22,041 nt of DNA from positions 1 through 22,041 of the forward strand of contig JBBSDW010000040.1 of the NCBI GenBank assembly GCA_038240295.1, read 5' to 3'. The notes beneath the pieces were generated by a model that had not been told where the DNA came from, made no database searches, and saw only the letters and a program-made list of their open reading frames with translations. Shown here one piece after another: positions 14,959 to 22,041 of this stretch (within the stretch, counting starts at the first letter, position 1; every line of letters begins with the position of its first letter). The translations under genes and the position numbers were made by a program. Source of the stretch: JABDDM01 sp038240295 (GTDB lineage Bacteria; Bacteroidota; Ignavibacteria; Palsa-1295).

Positions 14959-15512
14959 ATGAAAAAAGTAATTGTCCAGATGTCCGTTTCGCTCGATGGC
15001 TATTTTGAAGATCCCAATCATGGGCTGAATTGGCACATCGTCGACGATGACTTCAACGCTTTCGCTATCGAGATGCTGAACGCTTCGGACGTGCTCGTGA
15101 TGGGACGCAAAACATACGAACTTATGGCGGCATATTGGCCCACGGATGGGGACAATGATCCTGTCGTAAAAAGTTGATGAACAGTATACCGAAGCTCGTA
15201 TTTTCGAGAACATTGAAACACGTGGACTGGCAGAACTCTCGTCTGGCTACTGGCTCGATCGAAGATGAAATGACGCGTCTGAAAGAAGGCTCGGGCAATG
15301 CGCTCATACCAGTCGGAGGAAGTGAATTAGCCGCTGAGTTTCTCGATCTCGGACTCATCGACGAGTTGCGAGTCGTGCTGACGCCAATTCTTCTGGGAGG
15401 CGGAGCAACATTTTTAGATGGGATCCAGAAACGTCACCCGCTTAAACTTCTTTCAACCAAAACATTCAAGTCTGGAAATGTTGTGTTGAGCTATGAGCCG
15501 GTTTCGCGGTAG
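14959..15512 (+). pseudogene. Dihydrofolate reductase-like (RibD C-terminal) gene, frameshifted
   Basis: Two adjoining frames together encode one RibD-C/DHFR-like protein of about 185 residues. The first part (14959-15177, 72 residues) gives MKKVIVQMSVSLDGYFEDPN and VLVMGRKTYELMAAYWPT, then ends VVKS-stop. The second (from ATG 15177 to 15512) gives MNSIPKLVFSRTLKHVDWQN, GGSELAAEFLDLGLIDELRV and TKTFKSGNVVLSYEP. The break falls at a run of five A (15168-15172). Six A would read VVKKLMNSIPK and restore the known family sequence. The stop and the second ATG overlap (TGATG), so coupled translation of two halves is possible. The alternatives are a sequencing error at the homopolymer, a real pseudogene or slippage. 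Proteins of this family are NAD(P)H-binding reductases of mostly unknown substrate. Confidence 0.85.
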
Positions 15513-15634
15513 CGGCGGGGCATCGGTCGCTAAAACGATATTCAACGAGTGAAGTGGTGCACCTGTAGTTTGCGAAATCCAGTTGCTACTCGCTTATCGT
15601 ATCTTGAAAACCATTTAGCTAAAAAAAATATCAA

Positions 15635-16564
15635 ATGAAAGTCATCGTCGCAGGTGCTACCGGATTTGTCGGAGAAGGTATCATCGAAAAGCTTTCCTTC
15701 GATGGTCATGAGATCGTGGCGATCGTCCATACCGCGCACTCGGGTCAGTCGCTTGGCATTCTGCACCGCGAGATCAGGCAGGTCATAGCCGATGTTTCCG
15801 ATGATGCGGCCGTTCGATCGGTGGAATCTGCATTCCTCGGCGCTGAGGCCATAGTCTATCTGCCAGGGCTATTGCGCGAGTTTCCTGGCAAAGGGATCAC
15901 GTTCGAAAAAGTGCATGTCGATGGAGTTCGCAATCTTATGGGGGCTGCCCAACGATCGAACATCAAACGGTGGATACAAATCTCGGCTCTTGGAGCAGGG
16001 CCAAATGCCTCGACAGGATATTTCAAGACCAAATGGGAGGCTGAAGAGCTTGTGCGAGCGAGTGGCCTCGATTGGACGATCCTGCGGCCTTCCGTCATTT
16101 TTGACACGAAGCCTTCGAAGCGAATGAATTTCGTCGGCGAACTTGCGGCTGTTGTGAAAGCTGCGCCGGTCCTTCCGATCTTCGGTGATGGCCAGTACCG
16201 AATGCAGCCTGTTGCGGTCGAAATCGTAGCCAGCGCGATCGCGCAAGCACTAACCGATAAGTCGACGATCAACCATTCCTATGATGTCGGCGGTCCAGAA
16301 AAGATCGCCTATGAAGAGATCATGAAGATGATCGCGCGCGCGCAGGGCAAAAATAAATTAAGCATTCACATTCCTTTTTTCTTTATCGACAATGTGGCAG
16401 CGGCCTTCGACTGGCTCTCGTTTTTTCCTGTCACACACGATCAGCTTACCATGCTCAAGGAGGAAAACATTGTCCACGATGCTTCGCGCGAAGCCGAGTT
16501 CAACGCCACGTTTCATCCGAAAGCCATCACCCTTGGCCAGGCGCTTTTGACAAGCCTGAAATAG
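15635..16564 (+). CDS. NAD(P)-binding NDUFA9/NmrA-like protein
   Basis: A 309-residue atypical short-chain dehydrogenase. The N-terminus MKVIVAGATGFVG carries the Rossmann glycine pattern G7-x-x-G10-x-x-G13. The family's VHVDGVRNLMGAAQRSNIKR helix lies at 94-112. QISALGAGPN is followed by Y129-x-x-x-K133 (YFKTK), and WEAEELVRASGLDWTILRPS continues the fold. This set fits the complex I NDUFA9-like group, many of which bind NAD(P)H without a proven reaction. The substrate cannot be read from sequence. It starts after a 122-nt gap and reads in the same direction as the split reductase gene before it. No terminator follows. The ATG gives a beta strand directly, with no signal peptide, so it is cytoplasmic. 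Confidence 0.88.
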   Translation: MKVIVAGATGFVGEGIIEKLSFDGHEIVAIVHTAHSGQSLGILHREIRQVIADVSDDAAVRSVESAFLGAEAIVYLPGLLREFPGKGITFEKVHVDGVRNLMGAAQRSNIKRWIQISALGAGPNASTGYFKTKWEAEELVRASGLDWTILRPSVIFDTKPSKRMNFVGELAAVVKAAPVLPIFGDGQYRMQPVAVEIVASAIAQALTDKSTINHSYDVGGPEKIAYEEIMKMIARAQGKNKLSIHIPFFFIDNVAAAFDWLSFFPVTHDQLTMLKEENIVHDASREAEFNATFHPKAITLGQALLTSLK

Positions 16565-16593
16565 GAACGGGCACTTTTTTCTAAAAATCTTCT

Positions 16594-16601
16594 TATCTTT
16601 G
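16594..16601 (+). promoter_or_regulatory. Candidate -7 box, distal
   Basis: TATCTTTG matches TAnnTTTG exactly, 202 nt before the response regulator. The -33 position has only a T run. About ten such matches are expected by chance on both strands of a window this size. Confidence 0.25.
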
Positions 16602-16737
16602 ACGGAAGGACTTGCTGGCCTATCACCGCCAGCTGCCGATCACTTTCGGGTTCCGATTCGTCGATTCCGTTTTTGTTGTGTGTTCGAAATCGCCGCGCAC
16701 CAGTACATATTACGCGGCTTCCGTATAGGAGTGACAA

Positions 16738-16745
16738 TATATTTG
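16738..16745 (+). promoter_or_regulatory. Candidate -7 box, proximal
   Basis: TATATTTG matches TAnnTTTG exactly, 58 nt before the ATG at 16804. There is no good -33 box. By distance it is the better candidate of the two for this gene. Confidence 0.35.
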
Positions 16746-16803
16746 GGGACATCGCCATTTGAGGCGGTGCACACTCTATTGCTCGCCCTGATTTTCTACA
16801 ATT

Positions 16804-17454
16804 ATGATCCGAGTGCTCATTGCGGACGATCACGCGATCGTGCGTGAAGGTCTGAAACAGATCGTCGCGCAGACTATCGATATCAAGGTGGTTGGCGAAG
16901 CAACGAACGCGGGTGAAGTTGTACCAAAAGTTCGCTCACTCAAGCCCGACCTTCTGCTGCTTGATATTTCGATGCCGGGCAGAAGCGGACTCGATGTGCT
17001 TATCGAAATGCGGAAGGACCATCCCGAAATCCCTGTGCTGATCCTGAGCCTGCATACCGAAGATCAATACGCGGTGCGAACACTTAAAGCCGGCGCTGCA
17101 GGATATCTTACAAAAGAAAGCGCACCCGATGAACTTATTGCGGCCATTCGAAAAGCTTCGAGCGGCGGCAAGTATATCAGCAGTAGGCTCGCTGAGCGGC
17201 TGGCGTTGCATCTCGTCTCAGACAAAACTCCGAATCCCCACGAGCTGCTTTCGAATCGCGAATTTCAGGTCTTTCGTATGATCGCTATGGGCAAGACTGT
17301 CACCGAGATCGGCGACGAACTCTCGCTCTCGGTCAAGACAATCTCAACGAACCGAACCCGCATCCTCGAAAAAATGCAGATGAAGAACAACGCAGAAATC
17401 ACGCAGTACGCGTTGCAGCATGATTTGATCGAGACAGGCAATGGTAACAGATAA
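16804..17454 (+). CDS. NarL/LuxR-type response regulator
   Basis: A 216-residue two-component DNA-binding regulator. The receiver domain (about 1-120) has the acidic pair D8-D9 (LIADDHAIVREGL), the phosphate-accepting D54 in LLLDISMPGRSG, S82 in LILSLHTED and the conserved K104 in YLTKESAPDE. The C-terminal LuxR-type helix-turn-helix (about 145-210) reads LLSNREFQVFRMIAMGKT, VTEIGDELSLSVKTISTNRT and RILEKMQMKNNAEITQYALQ. In this class, phosphorylation on D54 drives dimerisation and promoter binding. No histidine kinase is adjacent, so it is an orphan here and its signal is unknown. A 239-nt leader region with two exact -7-type boxes precedes it, and a terminator lies about 190 nt after the stop. 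Confidence 0.95.
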   Translation: MIRVLIADDHAIVREGLKQIVAQTIDIKVVGEATNAGEVVPKVRSLKPDLLLLDISMPGRSGLDVLIEMRKDHPEIPVLILSLHTEDQYAVRTLKAGAAGYLTKESAPDELIAAIRKASSGGKYISSRLAERLALHLVSDKTPNPHELLSNREFQVFRMIAMGKTVTEIGDELSLSVKTISTNRTRILEKMQMKNNAEITQYALQHDLIETGNGNR

Positions 17455-17490
17455 TGTAGCGAGTGGAATGGCAACTGGCGCGGCCTATCC

Positions 17491-17531
17491 TGTAGGAGCA
17501 TGTCCTAAGTTTCATTGCCGAAGCTCCTACA
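17491..17531. repeat. 9-bp inverted repeat
   Basis: TGTAGGAGC (17491-17499) and GCTCCTACA (17523-17531) are exact reverse complements. GCTCCTACA also occurs in the inverted repeat copy at 269-277. Without a T run, it is probably a palindromic repeat and not a terminator. Confidence 0.5.
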
Positions 17532-17646
17532 TGCTTTCTGTCACTTGACCGATAGTGAAACAGTTTTAAATGTCGTATTCTTGCACTACGAAGTTCGCGT
17601 AACAGCGGACGAAGTAAAATTTTTCTCTCCCACATATTGACGGACC

Positions 17647-17689
17647 AGACCCCGACTCTATCCCCAAGATGAGACCGGGGTCTTTTTTT
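17647..17689 (+). terminator. Rho-independent terminator
   Basis: AGACCCCG (17647-17654) pairs with CGGGGTCT (17676-17683), followed by a run of seven T. CTC/GAG and ATC/GAT pairs inside shorten the loop. It is about 190 nt after the response regulator stop, so it may serve that gene or a short unannotated transcript. Confidence 0.85.
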
Positions 17690-17694
17690 GGTAA

Positions 17695-17722
17695 GGATGA
17701 AGGGTGAGGGCTGAAGGATGAA
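17695..17722 (+). repeat. Four tandem heptamers
   Basis: GGATGAA, GGGTGAG, GGCTGAA and GGATGAA follow one another without gaps, giving consensus GGNTGAR. They lie between a terminator and the end of the SDR gene, in non-coding sequence. Confidence 0.75.
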
Positions 17723-17733
17723 GCTTTGGGGAG

Positions 17734-18450
17734 TTATCCCTTTGGATTTGTTGGGCGGATGTCGAGCTCGGAAACGTCTGCGTGCGCGGACAGTGCGACT
17801 GCGGCGATAACCGCTTCTGCAACATCATTTGCTTGCAGTGCTGATTTCGAACGAATCGATCCGGCGTGCGCGGTTGAGAAAAAATCGGTCTCGACGCTGC
17901 CCGGAAAGATCGTGATGACGCGAATGTTATCTTCGCGCGCCTCCAGAAATACCGATTGCATCAAACCACGTACGCCGAATTTCGATGCGCAGTAAGCTGC
18001 GCCTCCGGGAAACCCATTTTTGCCTGCAAGCGAACTGATCGTCACGATCGTCCCGGACTTTCGGCTCCGCATCGCTGGCAGCACGCGTTTCGTCATCAGG
18101 AACACTCCGCGAAGGTTCGTCGAAATAACGGAATCGAATTCTGCCTCGCTGATCTCTTCAATCGGTTTGAAAATACCAAAGCCGGCATTGTTTACAAGCA
18201 CATCGATGTGGCCAAAGCGTTCTTCGATGTGCGCAACAAAATCGTAAACCGATGTTTCATCGCTCACGTCGCAGACACTGGCGATCACATTCGCCGATGG
18301 CGCGATCAGCGCTAAGCGGGTTTGAGCTTCAACGATGCGCTTCTTCTCGCGGGCGCAGATGGCAATGTTCGCAGACGTTTCCTTACGGATAAAGCCTGCT
18401 GCGATCGCGTAACCAATGCCTTTCGATCCGCCGGTAACAATAATATTCAT
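17734..18450 (-). CDS. Short-chain dehydrogenase/reductase (SDR)
   Basis: A 238-residue classical SDR. The cofactor motif TGGSKGIG sits at residues 6-13, NNAG at 87-90, the structural Asn in STNLRG at 110-115, a Ser in TISSLAG near 139-140, and the active-site pair Y153-x-x-x-K157 in AAYCASKFG. All four catalytic residues are present, so it should be an active NAD(P)-dependent oxidoreductase. PGSVETDFF follows at the usual place. The substrate is not readable from sequence; 3-oxoacyl or sugar/sterol-like alcohols are typical for the family. The frame is open upstream to TTG 18501, but ATG 18450 (MNIIVTGGSKG) is the family start. It lies 37 nt after the patatin gene on the same strand, so the two probably share a transcript. 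Confidence 0.95.
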   Translation of the reverse strand: MNIIVTGGSKGIGYAIAAGFIRKETSANIAICAREKKRIVEAQTRLALIAPSANVIASVCDVSDETSVYDFVAHIEERFGHIDVLVNNAGFGIFKPIEEISEAEFDSVISTNLRGVFLMTKRVLPAMRSRKSGTIVTISSLAGKNGFPGGAAYCASKFGVRGLMQSVFLEAREDNIRVITIFPGSVETDFFSTAHAGSIRSKSALQANDVAEAVIAAVALSAHADVSELDIRPTNPKG

Positions 18451-18487
18451 ACGTAAGAGCGTTATACCTGTCGATGGTCTGGGCCTG

Positions 18488-21016
18488 TCATAGGTTTGCA
18501 CCTATCGAAAAATAGAATCGTGGATTGTTCAGATCGATCGGCTTCGTTGCATCCTGGTTAAATCTGAAATTTTCTCCCACGGCAAATCGAGCAAGGCCGA
18601 GCGGGGTCTTGAGTCCGATGCCCATGCCGATACCATGTACGAGCGCTCCGAACTTGATCGCCTCTGGCACAAGCCAGGTCGCGCCGATATCATAGCGCAT
18701 ACTTACAAACGTCGGAAAGAGCAGTGCGTGCGGGATCGCGATTTGATACGTCAGGCTGCCAACGATCATCTGCCGGCCGCGCGCTTCATCTTCGTTGAGC
18801 CCGTAAAAGGATTCGATCCCTCCGAGTGAAAACTGCTCCAATCGTGGAAGCGTCAAATCTCCAAAGCCTGCCGATAATCTCGGAATGACCGTATGAAGAC
18901 TCGATAACGGAATAGCCTGCTCGAACTCGCCAAAGATCTTCGTGTAGGAAATTCCACCTGCTAAAAGTTTACTTCCGATTTCGTAGTATGCACGTCCGAA
19001 GGTGCCCTCCTGCGGAAACGCGCGATCGTTGCGTGTATCGACGTCAAGTTCGCCGCGAAGCGCTGTGACATAGTTGATGGTCGTTGGAGGGTCAGGTGTA
19101 CGTACCGAGAAATAGCGCTGCTGCTCGTGACGCACTTCTACAGAAAATTCGGCGACACGTCCGACATCGCCGCCGATACGCAGCCGCTCGCCAAGATCGC
19201 GCGCTTCGCGCACAACGTCGGTGACGGAGCTGCGAATTTTGCCATTGGGAACATCGGGCAGTGTCGTATAAACAGAAATATCCTTGTATCCCGAATAGAA
19301 CTGCGCAAGCAATGAACTTGAGGTTCGAAAGATCCGCGGCAATTGAAAGGTCAGTGCTCCGTACCGATCGAGCGAGCCAAGCCCGCCTTTGATCGACAGG
19401 CTTGCTCCGGTACCGAAAAGATTTTCATTCGCGAGTTCCGTCGAGAACTGTGCCCCATATTCATTGTCGGCAAACAGGCCAAGCTTGAGAATGCTCGGTG
19501 CGCGCTCCTGCACGCTAAGCTTGATGATTGGTAAATGTTCGCCTGTGTCGGAGCGCAAGATTTCCAGGCTCGCAAAATCGAAAAATCCCGTGCTCGTCAC
19601 ATTTCGAAGTCCTCGTTCGGCCTCCTGTGCGCGAAAGATGTCACCCCTCGATAGGGGGAATTCGCGAAGCACGATCTCGGGGTGGAACGTTGCGTTTCCG
19701 CCAACGACGACATCGCCGATGCGGCCTTCGTCAATGTAGATGGTGGTGGTAGAGGCTCGGGTTCGCGTCATACTGTCGACACGAGCAAGCGTGTAACCCT
19801 GCGAATGGAAAGCGCTGACAAGTTCGAACATTTCGTGTTCGAACGTACGCCTCGCAGGTGCACCGTTCAAGAGCGTTCGCAGTACTCTGCGAACGGAGTC
19901 AGGAATCGAACGTCCGTAGGCATCGATCACAAGTTTGGGATTCCCATCGATCGCGCCGTTCTCGTTCATTGGTTGAAGCTGCTGGCCGCGCTGATCAACT
20001 CGTGAACCCGTCAAGGCAAGCAGACGAGGAAGCATGGCGCGAGCAGCGATACGTCCCGATTCGATCACGGCCGGAACATCCTGAAAATCGGCAGCGCCTA
20101 CTTCGATCGAAGGGGTGATCACTGCGTCGGCGCGTGCAAGCGATTCGCGGCTGAGCCGAAGCATCATCAGCGAGATCACCTGATCGGCGACATCCCACGG
20201 CGAGGAAAGCTGATCACGGGTACGGAGCGATGCAGTCGTGTTCGAGGCGATCACGATATCGGCACCTGCAGAATCTTTTGCGACATCGACCGGCACATTC
20301 GAAAGCAAACCTCCATCGACAAGCTTCGCACTGTCTTCATCGATCGGTGTGAAGCGCAACGGCAACGTAATGCTTGCGCGCATTGCCGAAGTAAGATCGC
20401 CATGCGTGATCAATCGCCGATTGCCAGTAACGATATCGGTAGCCAATGCGATAAACGGTACGCGAAGATCCTTGATGAAATCCTGTGAGGTGCCATTCGG
20501 AGCGTTGATGACCATCGCATTCAGCAGCATCGTAAGCCGTTCGCCGCTCGAGATCGCCTGAGGAAAAACGGGTGTAAAAAATCCGGTAAACCGTAATGAG
20601 AGAACAGCCTTATCGTTATCCTTTTGATTCAGCATTCGCTCGGTACGGTGCGAGTCATCGTCATACGCAAGAATGTCCGACCAGTTGGTTCGCTCCGCAA
20701 ATTGCTCGAGCTCCTTCGGAGAATAGCCGGCCGCATAGAGCCCGCCGATGGCCGCACCCATGCTTGTACCGACGATAAGATCGATCGGAATATTCGCGCT
20801 ATCAAGAACGTCGAGCACACCGATATGCGCCAGGCCTTTTGCACCGCCGCCGGAAAGCACCAAGGCGACCGACGGATGCCCATGCGCCGAGAGCAATTTC
20901 GCAAGCGCACGCATCTGCTCTCCTCGTTCGATCTGAGTCTGTTGCGCACGGATCTGGCACGATACAAAGATCGAACAAAGGATCAGAAAGAAAAGCGGAA
21001 GTCGTTTTGCGGACAT
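18488..21016 (-). CDS. Patatin-like phospholipase with POTRA and outer-membrane barrel
   Basis: An 842-residue protein with the plan of type Vd autotransporters such as PlpD and FplA. An N-terminal signal peptide (RLPLFFLILCSIFVSCQIRA) comes first. The patatin domain (about 48-340) has the oxyanion hole GGGAKG at 56-61, the nucleophile Ser85 in GTSMG and the partner Asp234 in DGG, so the catalytic dyad is complete and lipase activity is expected. Residues about 360-505 resemble two POTRA-like modules, the second with VVVGGNATFHPEIVLREFPL. Residues about 507-842 form a Bac_surface_Ag/BamA-like barrel (LENLFGTG-type ANENLFGTGASL, ending FYFSIGANL). The lipase is thus probably delivered to, or across, the outer membrane. 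TTG 21025 is an alternative start; ATG 21016 is preferred. The SDR gene follows. Confidence 0.92.
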   Translation of the reverse strand: MSAKRLPLFFLILCSIFVSCQIRAQQTQIERGEQMRALAKLLSAHGHPSVALVLSGGGAKGLAHIGVLDVLDSANIPIDLIVGTSMGAAIGGLYAAGYSPKELEQFAERTNWSDILAYDDDSHRTERMLNQKDNDKAVLSLRFTGFFTPVFPQAISSGERLTMLLNAMVINAPNGTSQDFIKDLRVPFIALATDIVTGNRRLITHGDLTSAMRASITLPLRFTPIDEDSAKLVDGGLLSNVPVDVAKDSAGADIVIASNTTASLRTRDQLSSPWDVADQVISLMMLRLSRESLARADAVITPSIEVGAADFQDVPAVIESGRIAARAMLPRLLALTGSRVDQRGQQLQPMNENGAIDGNPKLVIDAYGRSIPDSVRRVLRTLLNGAPARRTFEHEMFELVSAFHSQGYTLARVDSMTRTRASTTTIYIDEGRIGDVVVGGNATFHPEIVLREFPLSRGDIFRAQEAERGLRNVTSTGFFDFASLEILRSDTGEHLPIIKLSVQERAPSILKLGLFADNEYGAQFSTELANENLFGTGASLSIKGGLGSLDRYGALTFQLPRIFRTSSSLLAQFYSGYKDISVYTTLPDVPNGKIRSSVTDVVREARDLGERLRIGGDVGRVAEFSVEVRHEQQRYFSVRTPDPPTTINYVTALRGELDVDTRNDRAFPQEGTFGRAYYEIGSKLLAGGISYTKIFGEFEQAIPLSSLHTVIPRLSAGFGDLTLPRLEQFSLGGIESFYGLNEDEARGRQMIVGSLTYQIAIPHALLFPTFVSMRYDIGATWLVPEAIKFGALVHGIGMGIGLKTPLGLARFAVGENFRFNQDATKPIDLNNPRFYFSIGANL

Positions 21017-21022
21017 GCTCTG

Positions 21023-21030
21023 CAAAATTA
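21023..21030 (-). promoter_or_regulatory. Candidate -7 box at the patatin start
   Basis: The minus strand reads TAATTTTG, an exact TAnnTTTG, only 6 nt before the ATG at 21016. If used, the transcript would have almost no leader. The -33 box is missing, so this may be chance. Confidence 0.25.
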
Positions 21031-21082
21031 CGGCCTTCCCGACTGTGGGGTATGCTTTCGCTTGCCCCAGCCGTGGCCGGAA

Positions 21083-21280
21083 ATGCGAATCGAACTATCG
21101 AGGGTGCAAGTCTCACTTACAGGTGATTACCAAAGCCGAACCTTCTCCCTCGGCGGCTGCTTTCTTGGCATTGATCAGCCTCAACCGGAAATTCCGACGG
21201 TCTTTATTTCCAATGTCATATGGTTACCGGATGGTAAGACGTTTTCATTCGAGTTCGACCTTGGTTATAACATTGAGTAG
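21083..21280 (+). CDS. Possible small ORF or gene remnant
   Basis: An ATG-started frame of 65 residues, reading MRIELSRVQVSLTGDYQSRT, later IPTVFISNVIWLP and ending in FSFEFDLGYNIE. Its alternating hydrophobic strands look like part of a beta-rich protein, and codon use resembles the neighbours. I recognise no family. It begins 66 nt from the divergent patatin start. It might be a true small protein, the tail of a lost gene, or chance; the frame is open far upstream, antisense to the patatin gene. A short hairpin TGCCAC-TCGC-GTGGCA follows at 21307-21322, without a T run. Confidence 0.3.
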   Translation: MRIELSRVQVSLTGDYQSRTFSLGGCFLGIDQPQPEIPTVFISNVIWLPDGKTFSFEFDLGYNIE

Positions 21281-21625
21281 CATCGCAAATAAATATTCTG
21301 CCTTCATGCCACTCGCGTGGCAGTCTTGCTTAATCGCGGAGGATACTTCCGTTCTCACATCATCGGCATTTGGACTTTGTGAGATCAATGACATGACAGG
21401 CGCAACCACCCGGATTGAAAGCCAGACAGATCGTCTCCTTGCACAGTCGCCCGATCATCGGCACTTCCTGCTATTAGCCAACTCCACTTTTTCACCAAGC
21501 TCCGCGCTCGTTCAGATGTTGCAGTTGATCCGGGTCGAGTTAGAGATTCATATAGCAACGCATTCGCACGAACAGGGTTACTATTCCCCATGACACATTT
21601 TTCTTACCTTTTTTCGAATAGACTA
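21281..21625. other. Gap without a recognisable gene
   Basis: 345 nt before the promoter at 21626. Frames on both strands stay open for 60-190 codons, but none has a convincing protein pattern. Contains the 6-bp hairpin at 21307-21322. Confidence 0.5.
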
Positions 21626-21654
21626 TTGACAAAGGGGGTAGTCTCGTACCTTTG
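21626..21654 (+). promoter_or_regulatory. Bacteroidota-type promoter
   Basis: TTG (21626-21628), 18 nt, then TACCTTTG (21647-21654), an exact match to TAnnTTTG. It lies 69 nt before the ATG at 21724. This is the best promoter in the window and supports the phylum call. Confidence 0.7.
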
Positions 21655-21723
21655 CACTCGACGACATGTCCGGTATTAACGTGCCGCCTTCGCAGTTGTT
21701 AACCATTTTGTGAGTTTACCAAT

Positions 21724-22041
21724 ATGAACATTCACCGTCTAAAGATACCATTCCTCGGAGTCTTACTGTTCCTCGCAATCCCAGTAACGCTCCATGCCCA
21801 AATTTATGCGATAGCTGAACCCGGCGACACGGTCCATGCGCGATGGAGGACAAGTGTTTTGAGCGATGGAACCCGTTTCTTTTTTGAACTAGGAGCAATG
21901 CCAATCAAGCATGCCGGTAATACCAGGTTCTTAACTTTTGCTGATACAACCGGTATGCGACCTTATCACTACCTGCGATCAGTTACATTTGCAGCAAGTG
22001 GATCCGCAGACTCTCTTGGGTTTGCGCGTTTTGCGGGGTTC
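21724..22041 (+). CDS. Secreted protein, 5' part only
   Basis: An ATG-started frame that runs off the window end after 106 codons with no stop. Residues 1-25 form a clear signal peptide (MNIHRLKIPFLGVLLFLAIP, then VTLHAQ), with cleavage expected after HAQ. The mature part begins IYAIAEPGDTVHARWRTSVL and continues FFFELGAMPIKHAGNTR, which looks beta-rich; I recognise no domain in the part visible here. A good promoter precedes it. The leader between promoter and ATG is about 65 nt. It could be a large T9SS cargo or surface protein like others in this window, but only the missing part can show that. Confidence 0.8.
   Translation, partial: MNIHRLKIPFLGVLLFLAIPVTLHAQIYAIAEPGDTVHARWRTSVLSDGTRFFFELGAMPIKHAGNTRFLTFADTTGMRPYHYLRSVTFAASGSADSLGFARFAGF

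Noticed and set aside
16640..16680. Possible tRNA from a GGGTTCCGATTC stretch
   Set aside because: It resembles a T-arm, but no matching acceptor, D-arm or anticodon stem can be drawn around it.
19351..20198. Frames opposite and alongside the patatin gene
   Set aside because: They are basic, Arg/Ser-rich translations of other frames of a well-defined gene.
21015..21593. 192-codon plus-strand frame near the end
   Set aside because: Starts antisense to the patatin gene and has no domain, signal or strand pattern; its codon use looks random.

Overview
The window looks like an ordinary chromosomal segment from a Bacteroidota/Chlorobiota-type bacterium, possibly near the Ignavibacteria or Kapabacteria. 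Three things support this. A large secreted protein ends in a type IX secretion (T9SS) sorting domain. There is a DUF5686 protein with an N-terminal carboxypeptidase-regulatory-like domain. Several upstream regions carry the -7 box TAnnTTTG, and the best one (21626-21654) also has a matching -33 TTG. The phylum call is inference; there is no rRNA gene to confirm it, and I recognise no tRNA, CRISPR array, transposase or phage gene.

Layout. 1-879 is gene-free and packed with fold-back copies of a dispersed repeat that begins TGTCATCCTGA. 880-3996 (+) holds a lipoprotein with a fibronectin-III-like domain, a 92-residue unknown protein, a palindrome-rich gap and a second lipoprotein. 4237-7587 (+) holds an HU-family protein with a basic Ala/Lys/Pro tail, a strong terminator, a 185-nt element with perfect 23-nt inverted ends, a secreted TPR-like protein and a DUF4139 protein. 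A second 185-nt inverted-repeat element lies in the convergent gap before two minus-strand genes: DUF5686 (7933-10359) and, upstream of it, a secreted BNR/Asp-box protein with a T9SS tail (10422-13391). Divergent from these are rarA, a dihydrofolate-reductase-like gene split by a one-base frameshift, an NAD(P)-binding NDUFA9/NmrA-like protein and an orphan NarL-type response regulator (13534-17454, +). After a terminator and a short heptamer repeat come an SDR oxidoreductase and, upstream of it, a patatin-POTRA-barrel protein (17734-21016, both -). The last 1 kb is gene-poor and ends in the start of a secreted protein with a good promoter.

How the genes fit together. The common theme is the cell envelope: two lipoproteins, a T9SS cargo, a DUF5686 outer-membrane-type protein, a type Vd-like patatin autotransporter and several proteins with signal peptides. 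HU and RarA are housekeeping chromosome proteins. I see no clear new multi-gene system. The most unusual content is non-coding: several families of palindromic or fold-back repeats in the gaps between genes, with no transposase in view, plus an 11-bp inverted repeat placed directly in front of the DUF5686 start codon. Several long reading frames open at TTG; for these I chose the downstream ATG, which gives a better signal peptide or domain start.
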